DNA from: Tsukamurella sp. 1534
Lineage (GTDB): Bacteria; Actinomycetota; Actinomycetes; Mycobacteriales; Mycobacteriaceae
Assembly (NCBI RefSeq): GCF_000312385.1
Contig: NZ_HE997626.1
Location: 669,206-733,205 of the forward strand
Length of the DNA: 64,000 bases
Direction: 5' to 3'
Shown here: positions 1 to 9,436 of the stretch, piece after piece
Position numbering within the stretch: position 1 is the first letter of the stretch
Layout: each line of letters opens with the position of its first letter
Made by a program: the position numbers and the translations under genes
The notes under the pieces: model-generated
What the model was told of the DNA's origin: nothing
Database searches by the model: none
What the model saw: only the letters and a program-made list of their open reading frames with translations

Positions 1-82
1 TCACCCGCGTGCAGCATCGTGCCTCCTCATGCGGAGAGATGCTGCCACCCGGCGGTTGGCGCGCGCCTGGACTCGGCTGAGT

Positions 83-706
83 TCAGACGCCGCCCAGGCG
101 GTTCTCGCCGAGCGAGTGCACGAATCGGGGCCCGAGCAGCGCGAGCTCTCGCCGGTAGGCGTCGGCCCAGCCGCCGAACGGGACGTGAGCGAGGTACTCG
201 TTGCGGAACCGGTCGTCCTCGGACACCTCGGTCACACAGAAGTCGGGGATGGCGAGGTCCACGACGGGCCCTCCGCGCTCCACCTCCGCCATGACGAGCG
301 GTGCGTTGGCGCCGCGGAACTCGTCGATCACCCAGCCGTCCTCGCCGAGCCACATGGAGTGGCGGACCTTGGCGACGACGTGGTCGGCGCGGCGCACGAT
401 CTGCCCGGCGACCAGCGGATCCAGTTCGCGCTCGGCCTCGTAGCGGGTGCCGCTCACGGCGGGCCCCTTGGCGGCCATGGTGCCGGTCGTCGCGTCGCCG
501 AGCGCGTCGATGAGCACACCGGGATCGTCGGTCGGATCCTCGGGGGCCGGCCCCTGCACGCGCACCCGCACGGCGTATCCGTCCGCGGCGAACAGGTAGG
601 CCTGCACGATCAGCGTGGGCGCGGGGTCGAGCGATGCGGCCTCGGGGACCTCGCGCACGAAGAACTTGCGCTCGAACTCGAAGTCCCCGAAACCCTGCTC
701 AGACAT
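83..706 (-). CDS. CYTH-domain (triphosphate tunnel) protein
   Basis: The 207-residue protein carries the ExExK signature of CYTH/triphosphate-tunnel enzymes near its N terminus (E10, E12, K14), followed by alternating acidic and basic strands typical of the eight-stranded tunnel. Members hydrolyse inorganic triphosphate or thiamine triphosphate, or make cAMP; which of these applies here cannot be read from sequence. The ATG at 706 was chosen because it places ExExK close to the N terminus as in the family; no strong ribosome-binding site precedes it. It lies just downstream of the copper chaperone gene on the same strand, with 23 bases between them. Confidence 0.85.
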   Translation of the reverse strand: MSEQGFGDFEFERKFFVREVPEAASLDPAPTLIVQAYLFAADGYAVRVRVQGPAPEDPTDDPGVLIDALGDATTGTMAAKGPAVSGTRYEAERELDPLVAGQIVRRADHVVAKVRHSMWLGEDGWVIDEFRGANAPLVMAEVERGGPVVDLAIPDFCVTEVSEDDRFRNEYLAHVPFGGWADAYRRELALLGPRFVHSLGENRLGGV

Positions 707-729
707 GGTTCCACCGTAACCGGTGAACC

Positions 730-936
730 TCAGGCCAGCGCGTAACCGGCTTCCTTGACGGCCGCGTCGACCGCCGCGCGGTCGAGGTCCGCGTCGCTCG
801 TCACGGTGACCGCGCCGGTCTCCACGTTCACGTCCACACCCTGCACGCCGGCGATCTCCGAGATCTCCTCGCGCACGGACGCGGCGCAATGGCCGCAGGT
901 CATCCCGGTCACGGTGTAGTTGCTCTCCACTGCCAT
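730..936 (-). CDS. Heavy-metal-associated (CopZ-like) chaperone
   Basis: This 68-residue protein is a single HMA domain. Its GMTCGHC motif supplies two metal-binding cysteines, C14 and C17. Such ferredoxin-fold proteins carry Cu(I) to a P-type ATPase or to a CsoR-type sensor in the cytoplasm. No copper ATPase or csoR gene is visible nearby, so the partner must be encoded elsewhere. A near-perfect palindrome of CsoR type sits about 65 bases upstream of the start, which supports copper-responsive control. Confidence 0.9.
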   Translation of the reverse strand: MAVESNYTVTGMTCGHCAASVREEISEIAGVQGVDVNVETGAVTVTSDADLDRAAVDAAVKEAGYALA

Positions 937-999
937 TCCTCACTCCTTCGTCGCGACGGCCGCTGCTGTCCATCGTCGCGCGGACCGTCGACTCAAATA

Positions 1000-1014
1000 T
1001 ACCCCCTAGGGGTA
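1000..1014. promoter_or_regulatory. CsoR-like operator upstream of the copper chaperone
   Basis: The sequence reads TACCCC-CTA-GGGGTA, six-base inverted arms with a three-base centre. C-tract/G-tract palindromes of this form are bound by CsoR-family copper repressors. It lies in the 90-base gap before the chaperone gene, where a promoter is expected. The assignment to CsoR rather than another metal sensor is inference. Confidence 0.65.
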
Positions 1015-1026
1015 CATTCGCCACGG

Positions 1027-2148
1027 TCACTCGACCGCGGCGGTGAGGAACCTGCCGATCACGTCGAACTCGTCGGGCCCGTCCAGCTGCAACTGGCTGA
1101 GCCACACCACCACCCGGCCGGTGTCCGGGTAGTAGTAGAACGCCGTGCCCGAGCCGCCGATCCAGCCGTACCGGCCCGGGACGCTCCACGGCTTGTCGCG
1201 GGCCACGTCCACCGCGCCGCCGTAGCCCCACGCGGCGCCGTCGAGGAACACGTTGCCCGGCTGCGGCGGCACGTGCGGCGTGAGCATCGAGCGCACCGCC
1301 TCCGGGGCGAGCACCCGCGCACCGTCGAGGGCGCCCTCGCCGCGCAGCATCCGGCCGAACCGCAGCATGTCGTCGAGGGTCGAGACCAACCCGCCCGAGC
1401 CCGACTCGAACACCGCCGGCGAGGTGAACGCCCCGTCCGCCGGGTCGACCACGACGAAGCCGTCGGGGCCGTTCTGTACCGCATCGCCGAGGCGTCCGCG
1501 CTGCGCGGGCCCGGCGTGGAGGGCCGTGTCCGCCATGCCGAGCGGGGCCAGCACCGCCTCGTCGAGCGCCTCCCCGAGGGTGCCGCCGGTGGCCCGCGCC
1601 AGCAGCACGCCCAGCAGATCGGCGCCCGTGTTGTAGGTCCACCCCTCCCCCGGCTGGTGCGCCAGCGGCAGCCGCCCGGCGACGGCCATCCACTCGTCGG
1701 GCGGCGGCGTGCCCTGCGGATCGGGCGGGCCCTGGTGCAATTCGCCGAACAGCGCCGCCATCAGGGGCGCGCCGAAATCCGAGACCATCCCCAGGCCGCC
1801 GGTGAAGGAGAGCAGGTGGCGCACCGTGATCGGGCGGTCGGCGGGCACAGTGTCGTCGAGCGGGCCGCCCGGATCGCGCAGCACCCGCGGCGCCGCGATC
1901 TCCGGAAGCCAGTGCGCCGCATCGTCGTCCAGCGCAAGCGTGCCGCGCTCGGCGTGCGCGAGCACGGCGGCCGCGAGGATCGGCTTCCCGATGGACGCGA
2001 TGCGGAACACCGTGTCGCGGGTCATCTCCACGCCCGGTGCCCGCTCGCCGCCAACCGCCACGTCGAGACCGCCGGGGCCGTCGATCGCCGCCACCACGCC
2101 CGGCACCGCACCCCTGCCCACCTGCGCCGCCACCAATTCGTCCAGCAT
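1027..2148 (-). CDS. Serine hydrolase, beta-lactamase/esterase class C fold
   Basis: The 373-residue protein has the SxxK nucleophile motif S52-I-G-K55 of penicillin-binding-like serine hydrolases. It has a YNT element at about residue 172 in place of the usual YxN, and a GGSGT segment in the last quarter that stands for the third motif. There is no evident signal peptide, so it is probably a cytoplasmic esterase or peptidase rather than a secreted beta-lactamase. The ATG at 2148 has a GAGAGG ribosome-binding site seven bases upstream. It diverges from the Nudix gene with a 42-base gap. Confidence 0.85.
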   Translation of the reverse strand: MLDELVAAQVGRGAVPGVVAAIDGPGGLDVAVGGERAPGVEMTRDTVFRIASIGKPILAAAVLAHAERGTLALDDDAAHWLPEIAAPRVLRDPGGPLDDTVPADRPITVRHLLSFTGGLGMVSDFGAPLMAALFGELHQGPPDPQGTPPPDEWMAVAGRLPLAHQPGEGWTYNTGADLLGVLLARATGGTLGEALDEAVLAPLGMADTALHAGPAQRGRLGDAVQNGPDGFVVVDPADGAFTSPAVFESGSGGLVSTLDDMLRFGRMLRGEGALDGARVLAPEAVRSMLTPHVPPQPGNVFLDGAAWGYGGAVDVARDKPWSVPGRYGWIGGSGTAFYYYPDTGRVVVWLSQLQLDGPDEFDVIGRFLTAAVE

Positions 2149-2190
2149 CGCGATCCTCTCGAGCAGCCGATCGTGCGTACCCTGACCAGC

Positions 2191-2667
2191 ATGCCCATCC
2201 CCGAGTACGTGCGCAGCCTGCGCGAGAAGATCGGTACGGATCTGTTGTGGATGCCCGGCGTCGCGGCCGTCGTGGTCGACGGTGACGGCAGGGTCCTTCT
2301 CGGCAGGCGGTCGGACACCGGCGCGTGGGCCTCGATCGCCGGGATCCTGGAGCCCGGAGAGCAGCCCGCAGACGCGATCGTCCGTGAGATCCGCGAGGAG
2401 GCCGGCGTCGAGGCGGAGGTCCTGGACCTGCTGGCGCTGCGCACCGACGATCCCGTCACCTACCCCAACGGCGATGCTGCGCAGTACCTCACGATCCTGT
2501 TCCTGTGCCGGTACGTGTCCGGGGAGGCGCACGTCGCCGACGACGAATCGCTCGAGATCGCCTGGTTCCACCCCGAGGCCCTTCCGCCGATGTCGCCGCG
2601 GCAGACCGAGCGCGTGCGCCGCGGCCTCGCCGCCCTGCGCGGCGACACCCGCCCCGCCTGGCAGTAG
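2191..2667 (+). CDS. Nudix hydrolase
   Basis: The 158-residue protein contains a full Nudix box at residues 51-73, with the pattern Gx5Ex7REUxEExGU intact, including the metal-binding REIREE stretch. Proteins of this size hydrolyse nucleoside diphosphates linked to another group; the true substrate is not predictable here. The ATG at 2191 was preferred over upstream in-frame starts because the domain begins soon after it and upstream codons run through the divergent hydrolase gene. It stands alone and shares a short divergent promoter region with the serine hydrolase. Confidence 0.88.
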   Translation: MPIPEYVRSLREKIGTDLLWMPGVAAVVVDGDGRVLLGRRSDTGAWASIAGILEPGEQPADAIVREIREEAGVEAEVLDLLALRTDDPVTYPNGDAAQYLTILFLCRYVSGEAHVADDESLEIAWFHPEALPPMSPRQTERVRRGLAALRGDTRPAWQ

Positions 2668-2728
2668 CGCCTGAACCCGACGTTCGGAATTCAGACCACG
2701 AACAGGGGCGGGCGGACCGTCGCCGGGC

Positions 2729-3223
2729 TCATCCCGCCGGCATGAGCAGCGGCTCCAGCGCCGCCCGCAGGGCGTAGTCGTTGCGGGCCCACGCCTGCAC
2801 CACGGACCCGTCCCGGAGCCGGATCCCCATGCCGTAGCGGCGGCGTGGGACCGACGACAGCCGGCCCATCGTGCGTGCCGAGGTCCACGACGGGAAGTCC
2901 TCGGGCGCCGCCTTCTTCGGATGGTCGGGCGCCTTGCCCGGCAGGATCTCCGCGATGTCCGCGACGGCGATCGATTCGTCGCCGCAGCGCAGCGTCTCGG
3001 GCGTGAGTTCAACGCTCACATGCGTGCGGCCGGCGCTCACCTGCAGCCACACGAACAGCTGCGCCATGAGCCCCAGGATCACCCACATCCACCAGTCCGA
3101 GGTGCGTCCCAGCAGCAGCCACTGGGTGACGATCATGAGGACCGTCGCCAGCGGCGCCCAGATCAGCCAGATCCGCGAGAGTCCCCGCTCCGCGTACAGC
3201 GGCGCCACCGCTGCGTCCGTCAC
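2729..3223 (-). CDS. Two-helix membrane protein of unknown function
   Basis: The 164-residue protein has two predicted membrane helices (about residues 17-37 and 43-62). A soluble domain follows with beta-rich character and a basic patch (PRRRYGMG), which loosely resembles bacterial PH-like domains. No catalytic motif is visible. The start is taken as the GTG at 3223 because it overlaps the TGA of the preceding gene in a four-base GTGA junction, implying translational coupling. It is the last gene of the run hemA-hemC-hemD-hemB-membrane protein. Confidence 0.7.
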   Translation of the reverse strand: MTDAAVAPLYAERGLSRIWLIWAPLATVLMIVTQWLLLGRTSDWWMWVILGLMAQLFVWLQVSAGRTHVSVELTPETLRCGDESIAVADIAEILPGKAPDHPKKAAPEDFPSWTSARTMGRLSSVPRRRYGMGIRLRDGSVVQAWARNDYALRAALEPLLMPAG

Positions 3224-3804
3224 CGCCGCGTCCTCGACGCGAAGCCCGGCTTGAAGTACTCCATCGCCTCGCGGCTGTTGCTCGTGATGAGCGCCCCCAC
3301 CATGGCGATCGCCGCCAGGATCGCGGGTACCGCGATGAGCGCCTGATCGGAGAAGAACGCGAACACGCCCTGGACCAGGATGAACGCGCCCACCAGCTGC
3401 AGGGCGACCCGGGCCCACGACTGGCCGCGCCACATCAGGTAGACCAGCACGCCGGTCACGATCGCGCCGGTGATCACCGCGAACAGCGCGACGCCGAAGA
3501 TCGCGTTGTCGAAGGATTCGAAGGTCGGGAACTGCTCGCGCATCATCTTCTGCCCGGGGCCCTCACCCTGGATGTCGCGCTCGTACTGCGCGCGCACGGC
3601 CTCCGAGCCCTTGTTCGCGACGATCTGCGCGATCATGGACACGGTGAAGGTGGCGATCACGAAGATCCACAGCTGCACCGAGAGGACCACGTCCGAGGGA
3701 CGGGGCGGACGCTCCGGTTTCGGCTGCGGCGGCGGCGCGGGCCACGTCGGCGGCTGCGGGCCGGGACCGGGCCAGACGGGGCCCTGCTCGGGTCCGGTCA
3801 CCAC
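3220..3804 (-). CDS. Proline-rich N terminus, four-helix membrane protein
   Basis: The first 40 residues are rich in proline, followed by about four hydrophobic segments with a 45-residue soluble loop after the first. Position directly after hemB matches M. tuberculosis Rv0513, a conserved membrane protein of unknown role. Two adjacent GTG codons (3804 and 3801) can start it; the second gives a GTGA overlap with the hemB stop. No enzymatic motif is seen. Tight coupling to hemB suggests co-expression with heme synthesis, but a heme function is not shown. Confidence 0.75.
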   Translation of the reverse strand: MVTGPEQGPVWPGPGPQPPTWPAPPPQPKPERPPRPSDVVLSVQLWIFVIATFTVSMIAQIVANKGSEAVRAQYERDIQGEGPGQKMMREQFPTFESFDNAIFGVALFAVITGAIVTGVLVYLMWRGQSWARVALQLVGAFILVQGVFAFFSDQALIAVPAILAAIAMVGALITSNSREAMEYFKPGFASRTRR

Positions 3805-4790
3805 GCACCCCGCGCGACGTTCCGGGCCGCCTCGACCGCCCAGTAGGTGAGCACCACATCGGCGCCGGCGCGGCGGATCGACAGCAGCGACTCGCGGATC
3901 GCCGCGTCGCGGTCGATCCAGCCGTTCTGCGCGGCCGCGGTGATCATCGCGTACTCACCCGAGATCTGGTAGGCGGCAACCGGAACCGGCGACGCCGCGG
4001 CCACGTCGGCCAGCACGTCGAGGTAACTCATGGCGGGCTTGACCATCACCAGGTCTGCCCCCTCCGCCACGTCGAGCTCCAGTTCGCGCAGCGATTCCCG
4101 GCGGTTCGCGGCGTCCTGCTGGTACGTGCGGCGATCGCCCTGCAGCGAGGAACCGACGGCCTCGCGGAACGGCCCGTAGAAGGCGGACGCGTACTTCGCG
4201 GTGTACGCGAACAACGAGACGTCCTGCTGCCCAGCGGCGTCCAGCGCCGACCGCAGCACGCCGATCTGTCCGTCCATCATCCCCGACGGGCCCAGCATGT
4301 GCGCCCCGGCCTGCGCCTGCGCGACACCCATGAGCGCGTACCGCTCCAGGGTGGCGTCGTTGTCCACGCGCCCCTCTGCGTCCAGCACGCCGCAGTGCCC
4401 GTGCGAGGTGAACTCGTCCAGGCAGGTGTCGGCCATGATCACGGTGGAATCGCCCAGATCCTCACGCAGCGCGCGCAATCCACGGTTGAGCACCCCGTCG
4501 GGGTCCCAGGAGGCGCTGCCCTCGGCGTCCTTGTCGGCATCGTCGGGCACACCGAACAGCATGAGCCCGCCCACGCCCGCGGAGACCGCCTCCTCGGCGG
4601 CGGCGCGCAGCGAATCGAGGGTGTGCTGCTGCACTCCCGGCATCGACGAGATCGGCACCGGTGCGTCGATCCCGTCGCGGACGAACATCGGCAGCACCAG
4701 CTGCCGGGGCTCGATCGAGACCTCGGCGACCAACCTGCGGACGGCGGGCGTGGTGCGCAGCCGTCGCGGCCGCACCTGCGGGAACGTCAT
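3798..4790 (-). CDS. hemB: Delta-aminolevulinic acid dehydratase (porphobilinogen synthase)
   Basis: This 330-residue enzyme condenses two 5-aminolevulinate molecules to porphobilinogen. Both active-site lysines are present: K199 in the AKYAS context and the Schiff-base lysine K251 in [10 protein letters not shown]. The metal loop reads C123-L-D125-EFTSHGHC133, so the middle cysteine of the classic zinc triad is aspartate, a mixed site between zinc and magnesium types. The ATG at 4790 gives the family's usual length. The gene follows hemD with a 59-base gap and is coupled to two membrane-protein genes. Confidence 0.96.
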   Translation of the reverse strand: MTFPQVRPRRLRTTPAVRRLVAEVSIEPRQLVLPMFVRDGIDAPVPISSMPGVQQHTLDSLRAAAEEAVSAGVGGLMLFGVPDDADKDAEGSASWDPDGVLNRGLRALREDLGDSTVIMADTCLDEFTSHGHCGVLDAEGRVDNDATLERYALMGVAQAQAGAHMLGPSGMMDGQIGVLRSALDAAGQQDVSLFAYTAKYASAFYGPFREAVGSSLQGDRRTYQQDAANRRESLRELELDVAEGADLVMVKPAMSYLDVLADVAAASPVPVAAYQISGEYAMITAAAQNGWIDRDAAIRESLLSIRRAGADVVLTYWAVEAARNVARGAW

Positions 4791-4849
4791 GTCTCCCAGA
4801 CTACGGACGGTGCCGGGAGCGGAGCGAGCGGGCCGCATCGGCGCCGCCG

Positions 4850-6556
4850 CTACGACCGCGAGCGGCGCGGCTTCTTCCGCGGCGGGGGCAGCGCACCCTC
4901 CGCACGGAGCCGGGAGGCGTGCGCGGCGAGGGCCTCGACGAGGTCCTCGACGGACGCCGTCTCGGGCCGCACGTCCACCCGCAGGCCGAACTCGATCGCC
5001 GTCTCGGCCGTCTTCGGGCCGATGCACGCGACGATGGTGCGGGCGTGCGGCTTACCGGCGATGCCGACCAGGTTGCGCACCGTCGAGCTGGAGGTGAAGC
5101 AGACCGCGTCGAACTCGCCGGTCTTGATCATCTCGCGGGTCGACGCGGGCGGCGGCGCTGCGCGCACCGTGCGGTACGCGGTCACGTCGTCGATCTCCCA
5201 GCCGCGGTCGCGCAGGCCCTCGGCGAGGGTCTCGGTCGCGATGTCGGCGCGCGGCAGCAGCACCCGGTTGACCGGGTCGAAGACGTCGTCGAAGGGCGGG
5301 AACACCTCGAGCATGCCCAGGCTGGACTGCTCGCCGGTGGGCAGCAGCTCCGGCTCGATGCCGAAGGCGCGCACCTTCGCGGCGGTCTGCTCGCCCACGC
5401 AGGCGATCTTCACGCCGGAGAACGCGCGGGCGTCCAGGCCGAACTCGGTGAACTTCTCCCACACGGCGCGCACCGCGTTGGTGGAGGTGAACACCACCCA
5501 CTGGTAGCGGCCGTCGACGAGGCCCTTGACCGCGCGCTCCATCTGCGCGGGGCTGCGCGGCGGCTCGACCGCGATGGTCGGGACCTCCATGGGGATGGCG
5601 CCGTGCCCGCGCAGGCGGCTCGACATGTCGGCGGCCTGCTCCTTGGTGCGCGGCACCAGCACGGTCCAGCCGTACAGCGCCCGCGACTCCCACCAGGAGA
5701 GCTTGGTGCGGTTGCCGGCGATCTTGCCGACGGTGACCACCAACGGGCCGGGCAGGCCGGCCGCGGCCTCGTTGAGCGTGGCCAGCGTGGCGTCCACGGT
5801 CTTCTGCTTGCAGGTGGAGCCCTGCGTGGTGACCGCGACCGGGGTCTGCGGCGCGAGGCCGTTCTCCACGAGCGACGAGGCGGTGTCCGCGAGGTGCTCG
5901 GCGGTGGCGCTGAGCACCAGGGGCGACGGTGCGGCGGCCAGCGCCGCCCAGTCGACCTCGCCGCGCACGTCGGCCTCGGTGTGCGCCGAGCCCAGCGCCA
6001 TGCCGGCGTAGGTGGGGACCGCGGTGGCGGGCGAGAGCCCCGGGACGATCTCGAAGGCGACCTGCGTGCGGGCGACCGCGTTCACCTCGGCCAGCACGGC
6101 GTTCGACGACAGCGGGTCGCCGGCGACGAGCCGCACCACGTCGTGCCCGTGGCGGGCCTGCGTGAGCATGGTCTTGGCGACGTCGGCGGGCTCGCCCAGC
6201 GCGGGCGACACCTCGGCGGGGTTGCGGAACGCGGGCTCGTTCTTGCGGCCCTTCGTCTCGGTCGCGGCCTCGGCGTTCTCGCCGGCCTCGATGGGCTCGA
6301 CCGGCAGCTCCACGCCCACCATGTCGACGACCGCCTGCGGAACGTCGGGGTCGGTGAAGACGGTGCGCGCCTGCGCGATAGTCTGCTGTGCACGCAGGGT
6401 CAGCAGCCCCGGGTCCCCCGGGCCGGAACCCACGAAGGTGATCCGTCCCGGCGCCGTGGCCTTGCCCCGGCCGGGCTTCGACGCCTTCGCGGAGGCGGGG
6501 CGGCTGGACACCACGGCGGTGTCGGCTGCCGTCGCGGACTGTGCAGTGCGGCTCAT
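4850..6556 (-). CDS. hemD: Uroporphyrinogen-III synthase fused to a SUMT-like methyltransferase domain
   Basis: This 568-residue protein has a basic, Ala-rich leader (1-37), a tetrapyrrole-methylase domain (about 38-290) starting with GSGPGDPG, and a HemD domain (about 295-550) that closes hydroxymethylbilane to uroporphyrinogen III. The methylase half has VVRLVAGDP where active SUMT enzymes usually have VVRLKGGDP, so its methyltransferase activity is uncertain. The fusion is the known actinobacterial arrangement (as in M. tuberculosis HemD). The ATG at 6556 has GGGAG nine bases upstream. It lies 89 bases after hemC. Confidence 0.93.
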   Translation of the reverse strand: MSRTAQSATAADTAVVSSRPASAKASKPGRGKATAPGRITFVGSGPGDPGLLTLRAQQTIAQARTVFTDPDVPQAVVDMVGVELPVEPIEAGENAEAATETKGRKNEPAFRNPAEVSPALGEPADVAKTMLTQARHGHDVVRLVAGDPLSSNAVLAEVNAVARTQVAFEIVPGLSPATAVPTYAGMALGSAHTEADVRGEVDWAALAAAPSPLVLSATAEHLADTASSLVENGLAPQTPVAVTTQGSTCKQKTVDATLATLNEAAAGLPGPLVVTVGKIAGNRTKLSWWESRALYGWTVLVPRTKEQAADMSSRLRGHGAIPMEVPTIAVEPPRSPAQMERAVKGLVDGRYQWVVFTSTNAVRAVWEKFTEFGLDARAFSGVKIACVGEQTAAKVRAFGIEPELLPTGEQSSLGMLEVFPPFDDVFDPVNRVLLPRADIATETLAEGLRDRGWEIDDVTAYRTVRAAPPPASTREMIKTGEFDAVCFTSSSTVRNLVGIAGKPHARTIVACIGPKTAETAIEFGLRVDVRPETASVEDLVEALAAHASRLRAEGALPPPRKKPRRSRS

Positions 6557-6645
6557 GTATCGGCTCCCAGTAGTCCTGTTAGCGGTGCGCGCGCGGCCTC
6601 TTCGGTCAAGACCGCGTGCGCGGCGGGCAGGGCGCTCGTTCTGTG

Positions 6646-7602
6646 CTACGCGAGCAGGTCGCGTGCGCCGAGGTCGAGCAGCTCCCGTGCCAACGCGGTG
6701 CCCAGCGCGTCGGCGTCGCCCACCGGACCGACAACGGAGGCTCGGACCGAGTCGGAGCCGTCCGCCGCGAGCGCGACGCCGCGCAGGGACAGCTCCTCGA
6801 AGATCCGACCGTCGTCGTCGAGTGACTCGACGACCTCCGCGATCGCACCGACGGGCGCGGTGCATCCGGCTTCCAGTTCGGCGAGCAGGGCGCGTTCGGC
6901 GGTGACCGCCGCGCGAGTCCTCGCGTCGTCGAGCTCGGAGAGCACGGAATGCAGCTCCGCATCGTCGTGACGGCATTCGACGGCGAGTGCGCCCTGTGCG
7001 GGCGCCGGGATCATCTGCACCGGATCGAGCGCCTCCGTCACCTCGTTCTGGCGACCGATTCGCTTGAGTCCGGCGAGCGCGACCACGATCGCGTCGAGTT
7101 CGCCATCGGCGACTTTGCGTAACCGAGAATCAAGATTGCCTCGTAGGGGGCGGATTTCCAAACCCAGACCCAGTGCTGTAAGCTGCGTGGCCCGCCGGGG
7201 GCTGGAGGTGCCGATCACGGAGCCCGCGGGCAGCTCACCGAGCACGAGACCGTCGCGCGCCACCAGGGCGTCGCGGGAGTCCTCACGGGCCGGTACGGCG
7301 GGCATCGACAGCCGGTCGTCGGGGGCCGTCGGCAGGTCCTTGTACGAATGCACGGCCACGTCGACCTCGCCGTTCGCCAGCGCGTCGCGCAGGGCGGAGG
7401 TGAACACGCCGACGCCGATCTTCTCCACCGGATCGGAGCTCAGGTCGCCCGGGGTGGTCACGATGACCAGCTCGGCGGCGTAGCCGGCCTCGATCAGGGC
7501 GTCGCGCACCGTCCCGGCCTGCGTGGTGGCCAGTTGGGAGCCGCGGGTGCCGATGCGGATCGGGTTCGGGATGGTCTGCGCTTCGGCGGTCGCTTCAGGC
7601 AC
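6646..7602 (-). CDS. hemC: Porphobilinogen deaminase (hydroxymethylbilane synthase)
   Basis: This 318-residue enzyme polymerises four porphobilinogens to hydroxymethylbilane. It has the GTRGS N-terminal motif, the catalytic aspartate D89 in [13 protein letters not shown] and PLRGN substrate-binding segments, and C247 in [10 protein letters not shown], which anchors the dipyrromethane cofactor. Its start overlaps the end of hemA by eight bases, so hemA and hemC are almost certainly one transcript. Confidence 0.96.
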   Translation of the reverse strand: MPEATAEAQTIPNPIRIGTRGSQLATTQAGTVRDALIEAGYAAELVIVTTPGDLSSDPVEKIGVGVFTSALRDALANGEVDVAVHSYKDLPTAPDDRLSMPAVPAREDSRDALVARDGLVLGELPAGSVIGTSSPRRATQLTALGLGLEIRPLRGNLDSRLRKVADGELDAIVVALAGLKRIGRQNEVTEALDPVQMIPAPAQGALAVECRHDDAELHSVLSELDDARTRAAVTAERALLAELEAGCTAPVGAIAEVVESLDDDGRIFEELSLRGVALAADGSDSVRASVVGPVGDADALGTALARELLDLGARDLLA

Positions 7603-8932
7603 GGGTTTCGTCGGATCCTTCGGTCGCGGAGACGGCGCCGGTGGCGCCCGGCTTGAGTTCGAAGAGCTCGCGCAGCGCCTCGGCGTACGAATCGCCGCCC
7701 GGCGTGGCGGCGAGCTGCTTCACGCGCACCGTCGGGGCGTGCAGGAGCTTGTCGACGACGCGGCGCACCGTCTGCGCCACCTCGTCGCGGTCGGCGCCCT
7801 CCAGCCCCGGCAGGCGCGAGTCGAGGCGCATCATCTCGGCCTCGACGACCTCGGCGGCCCGGCGCCGCAGCGCCGTGACGGTGGGCGTGACCTCGGCGGA
7901 CCGCTGCGCCGAGAGGTACTCGGCCAGCTCGTCCGAGACGATCCGGCGGGCCTTGTCGGCGTCCTCCTGGGCCGCCTGCGCCCCCGGTTCGCGGGAGAGG
8001 GTCTCGATGTCGATGACGGCGACGCCGGGCAGCCCGGAGACCGCGGGATCCACGTCCCGGGGCAGGCCCAGATCGCAGACGACGAGATCGGTGTCGACGG
8101 TGCGCTGCGCCAGCGCGGAGTGCACGTCGGCGAGGCTCACGACGCTGCCGACGGCGCCGGTGCACGCGATCAGCACGTCGGCGTCGGCGAGGGCGTCGAC
8201 GAGGCCGTCCATGGCGACGGACCGCGCACCGTCGACCCCGGCGTCCAGGGCGGCCTGCGCGAGGCGCTCCGCCTTGTCCAGGGTGCGGTTGGCGACGGTC
8301 ACGTCGACCGCCCCGGCGCGGGCCAGGTGCGCGACGCCGAGGCCGCCCATCGCCCCGGCCCCCACCACCACGGCGCGGCGCACGCTCCCGCCCTGCGGCG
8401 TGAGGACGGCCTGCGCCCGGTCGAGGGCGACGGACACCACGGAGGCCCCCGCCTTGTCGATGCCGGTGTCGGTGTGCACGCGCTTGCCCACGTGCAGGGC
8501 GCGCTGCGCGAGATCGTGGATGACCCGGCCGGCCACCTGGTGCTCGTCGGACGCCGCGTAGGCGCCGCGGATCTGCCCGATGATCTGCTGCTCCCCCACG
8601 ACCATCGAGTCCAGGCCGCTGGCGACGGAGAACAGGTGTTGGACCGCGGCCTCGGAGTACCGCACGAAGGCGTGCTTGCTGAGGTCGTTGATGGTGAGCC
8701 CGGAGCGCGTCGAGAGGACGTCGGACACCGCCTCGAGCGCGGGGTGGAAGGCCTCGACCACCGCGTAGATCTCCACCCGGTTGCAGGTGGTCACGACCAT
8801 GACCTCGTCGATGTGGGGCGACTCCATGAGCTGTGCCAGCACCTTGGGTCGATCCGTCTCGGTGATGGCCAGCTTCTCGAGGACCGACACCGGCGCGCTG
8901 CGGTGCGACGCGCCGAACAGCAGTACCGACAC
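7595..8932 (-). CDS. hemA: Glutamyl-tRNA reductase
   Basis: The 445-residue protein reduces glutamyl-tRNA to glutamate-1-semialdehyde, the first committed step of the C5 heme pathway. The nucleophile is C50 in TTCNRVE; a GAGAMGGLG Rossmann motif in the middle binds NADPH; the C-terminal helices form the dimerisation domain. The start is a GTG at 8932, chosen for an AAGGAG site eight bases upstream and because family members begin near [10 protein letters not shown]. The leader region holds a hairpin-forming repeat and an IdeR-like box. Confidence 0.95.
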   Translation of the reverse strand: MSVLLFGASHRSAPVSVLEKLAITETDRPKVLAQLMESPHIDEVMVVTTCNRVEIYAVVEAFHPALEAVSDVLSTRSGLTINDLSKHAFVRYSEAAVQHLFSVASGLDSMVVGEQQIIGQIRGAYAASDEHQVAGRVIHDLAQRALHVGKRVHTDTGIDKAGASVVSVALDRAQAVLTPQGGSVRRAVVVGAGAMGGLGVAHLARAGAVDVTVANRTLDKAERLAQAALDAGVDGARSVAMDGLVDALADADVLIACTGAVGSVVSLADVHSALAQRTVDTDLVVCDLGLPRDVDPAVSGLPGVAVIDIETLSREPGAQAAQEDADKARRIVSDELAEYLSAQRSAEVTPTVTALRRRAAEVVEAEMMRLDSRLPGLEGADRDEVAQTVRRVVDKLLHAPTVRVKQLAATPGGDSYAEALRELFELKPGATGAVSATEGSDETRA

Positions 8933-8964
8933 CCTGGCTGCTCCTTCGCAGAAGATCACGCGGG

Positions 8965-8981
8965 AACTACAGAACGTAGTT
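8965..8981. promoter_or_regulatory. Inverted repeat in the hemA leader
   Basis: The arms AACTAC and GTAGTT flank AGAAC, about 33 bases upstream of the hemA GTG, with further partial symmetry outside (GGGA and TCCC). It can act as an operator or an mRNA hairpin close to the ribosome-binding site. It does not resemble the Rex box that controls hemA in some actinobacteria. Confidence 0.5.
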
Positions 8982-9025
8982 GTCCCGTCCCTGCACGGTA
9001 CCCCGCTTCGCACCCGGAAGGAAAA

Positions 9026-9044
9026 CGCAGTGAGGCTTACCTAC
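9026..9044. promoter_or_regulatory. IdeR/DtxR-like iron box upstream of hemA
   Basis: The 19 bases ending AGGCTTACCTAC match the IdeR consensus TWAGGTWAGSCTWACCTWA at 13 positions by my count. The right half is nearly perfect and the left half weak. It lies about 95 bases upstream of the hemA start, between the divergent ends of hemA and the glutaredoxin gene, so it could link heme synthesis to iron. The match alone is suggestive only. Confidence 0.4.
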
Positions 9045-9102
9045 GCGCTGCGCGGGCCCCGGGCGGGCGCCGGAGACGGCCCCCGCCGGTGTTAACGGCC
9101 GT

Positions 9103-9360
9103 TCACGCGCCGAGATCGGCCCGCAGCCGCGCCGCGTCGACCTCCCAGTAGCTGTGCTGCTCCCCGTCGAGCAGCACCACCGGCAGCATGTCGCCGTACT
9201 CCCCGCGCAGCTCCGTGTTCCCGGGGGCGTCCACGTCGACCTGCTCGTATCCGGCGTCGCCGCCGGCCGCGCGCACCTCTTCGAGCAGCGCGGTCAGATC
9301 GTCGTGGGCGCGGGCGCACATCGCGCACCCGGCGCGCGTGAGCAGGGTGATCGTCGCCAT
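9103..9360 (-). CDS. Glutaredoxin-family protein (DUF836-like)
   Basis: The 85-residue thioredoxin-fold protein has a C12-A-M-C15 redox motif right after the first strand and a cis-proline segment LPVVLLDG. Location beside hemA and a SerB-like phosphatase matches M. tuberculosis Rv0508. Such proteins are probably thiol reductases in the cytoplasm; in a mycothiol producer the reductant may be mycothiol or thioredoxin reductase. It diverges from the HAD gene with about 76 bases between them. Confidence 0.88.
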   Translation of the reverse strand: MATITLLTRAGCAMCARAHDDLTALLEEVRAAGGDAGYEQVDVDAPGNTELRGEYGDMLPVVLLDGEQHSYWEVDAARLRADLGA

Positions 9361-9436
9361 GTGTCGAGTGTCCCACCCGGCGCCGCACGTGCGCCGCTAA
9401 GGTTGGGGGAGATCACGTGTGAGTGGGAGGTGGCTC

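Noticed and set aside
1-82. Possible end of another gene at the left edge
   Set aside because: Only very short frames without a recognisable motif are present before the CYTH gene; nothing can be supported.
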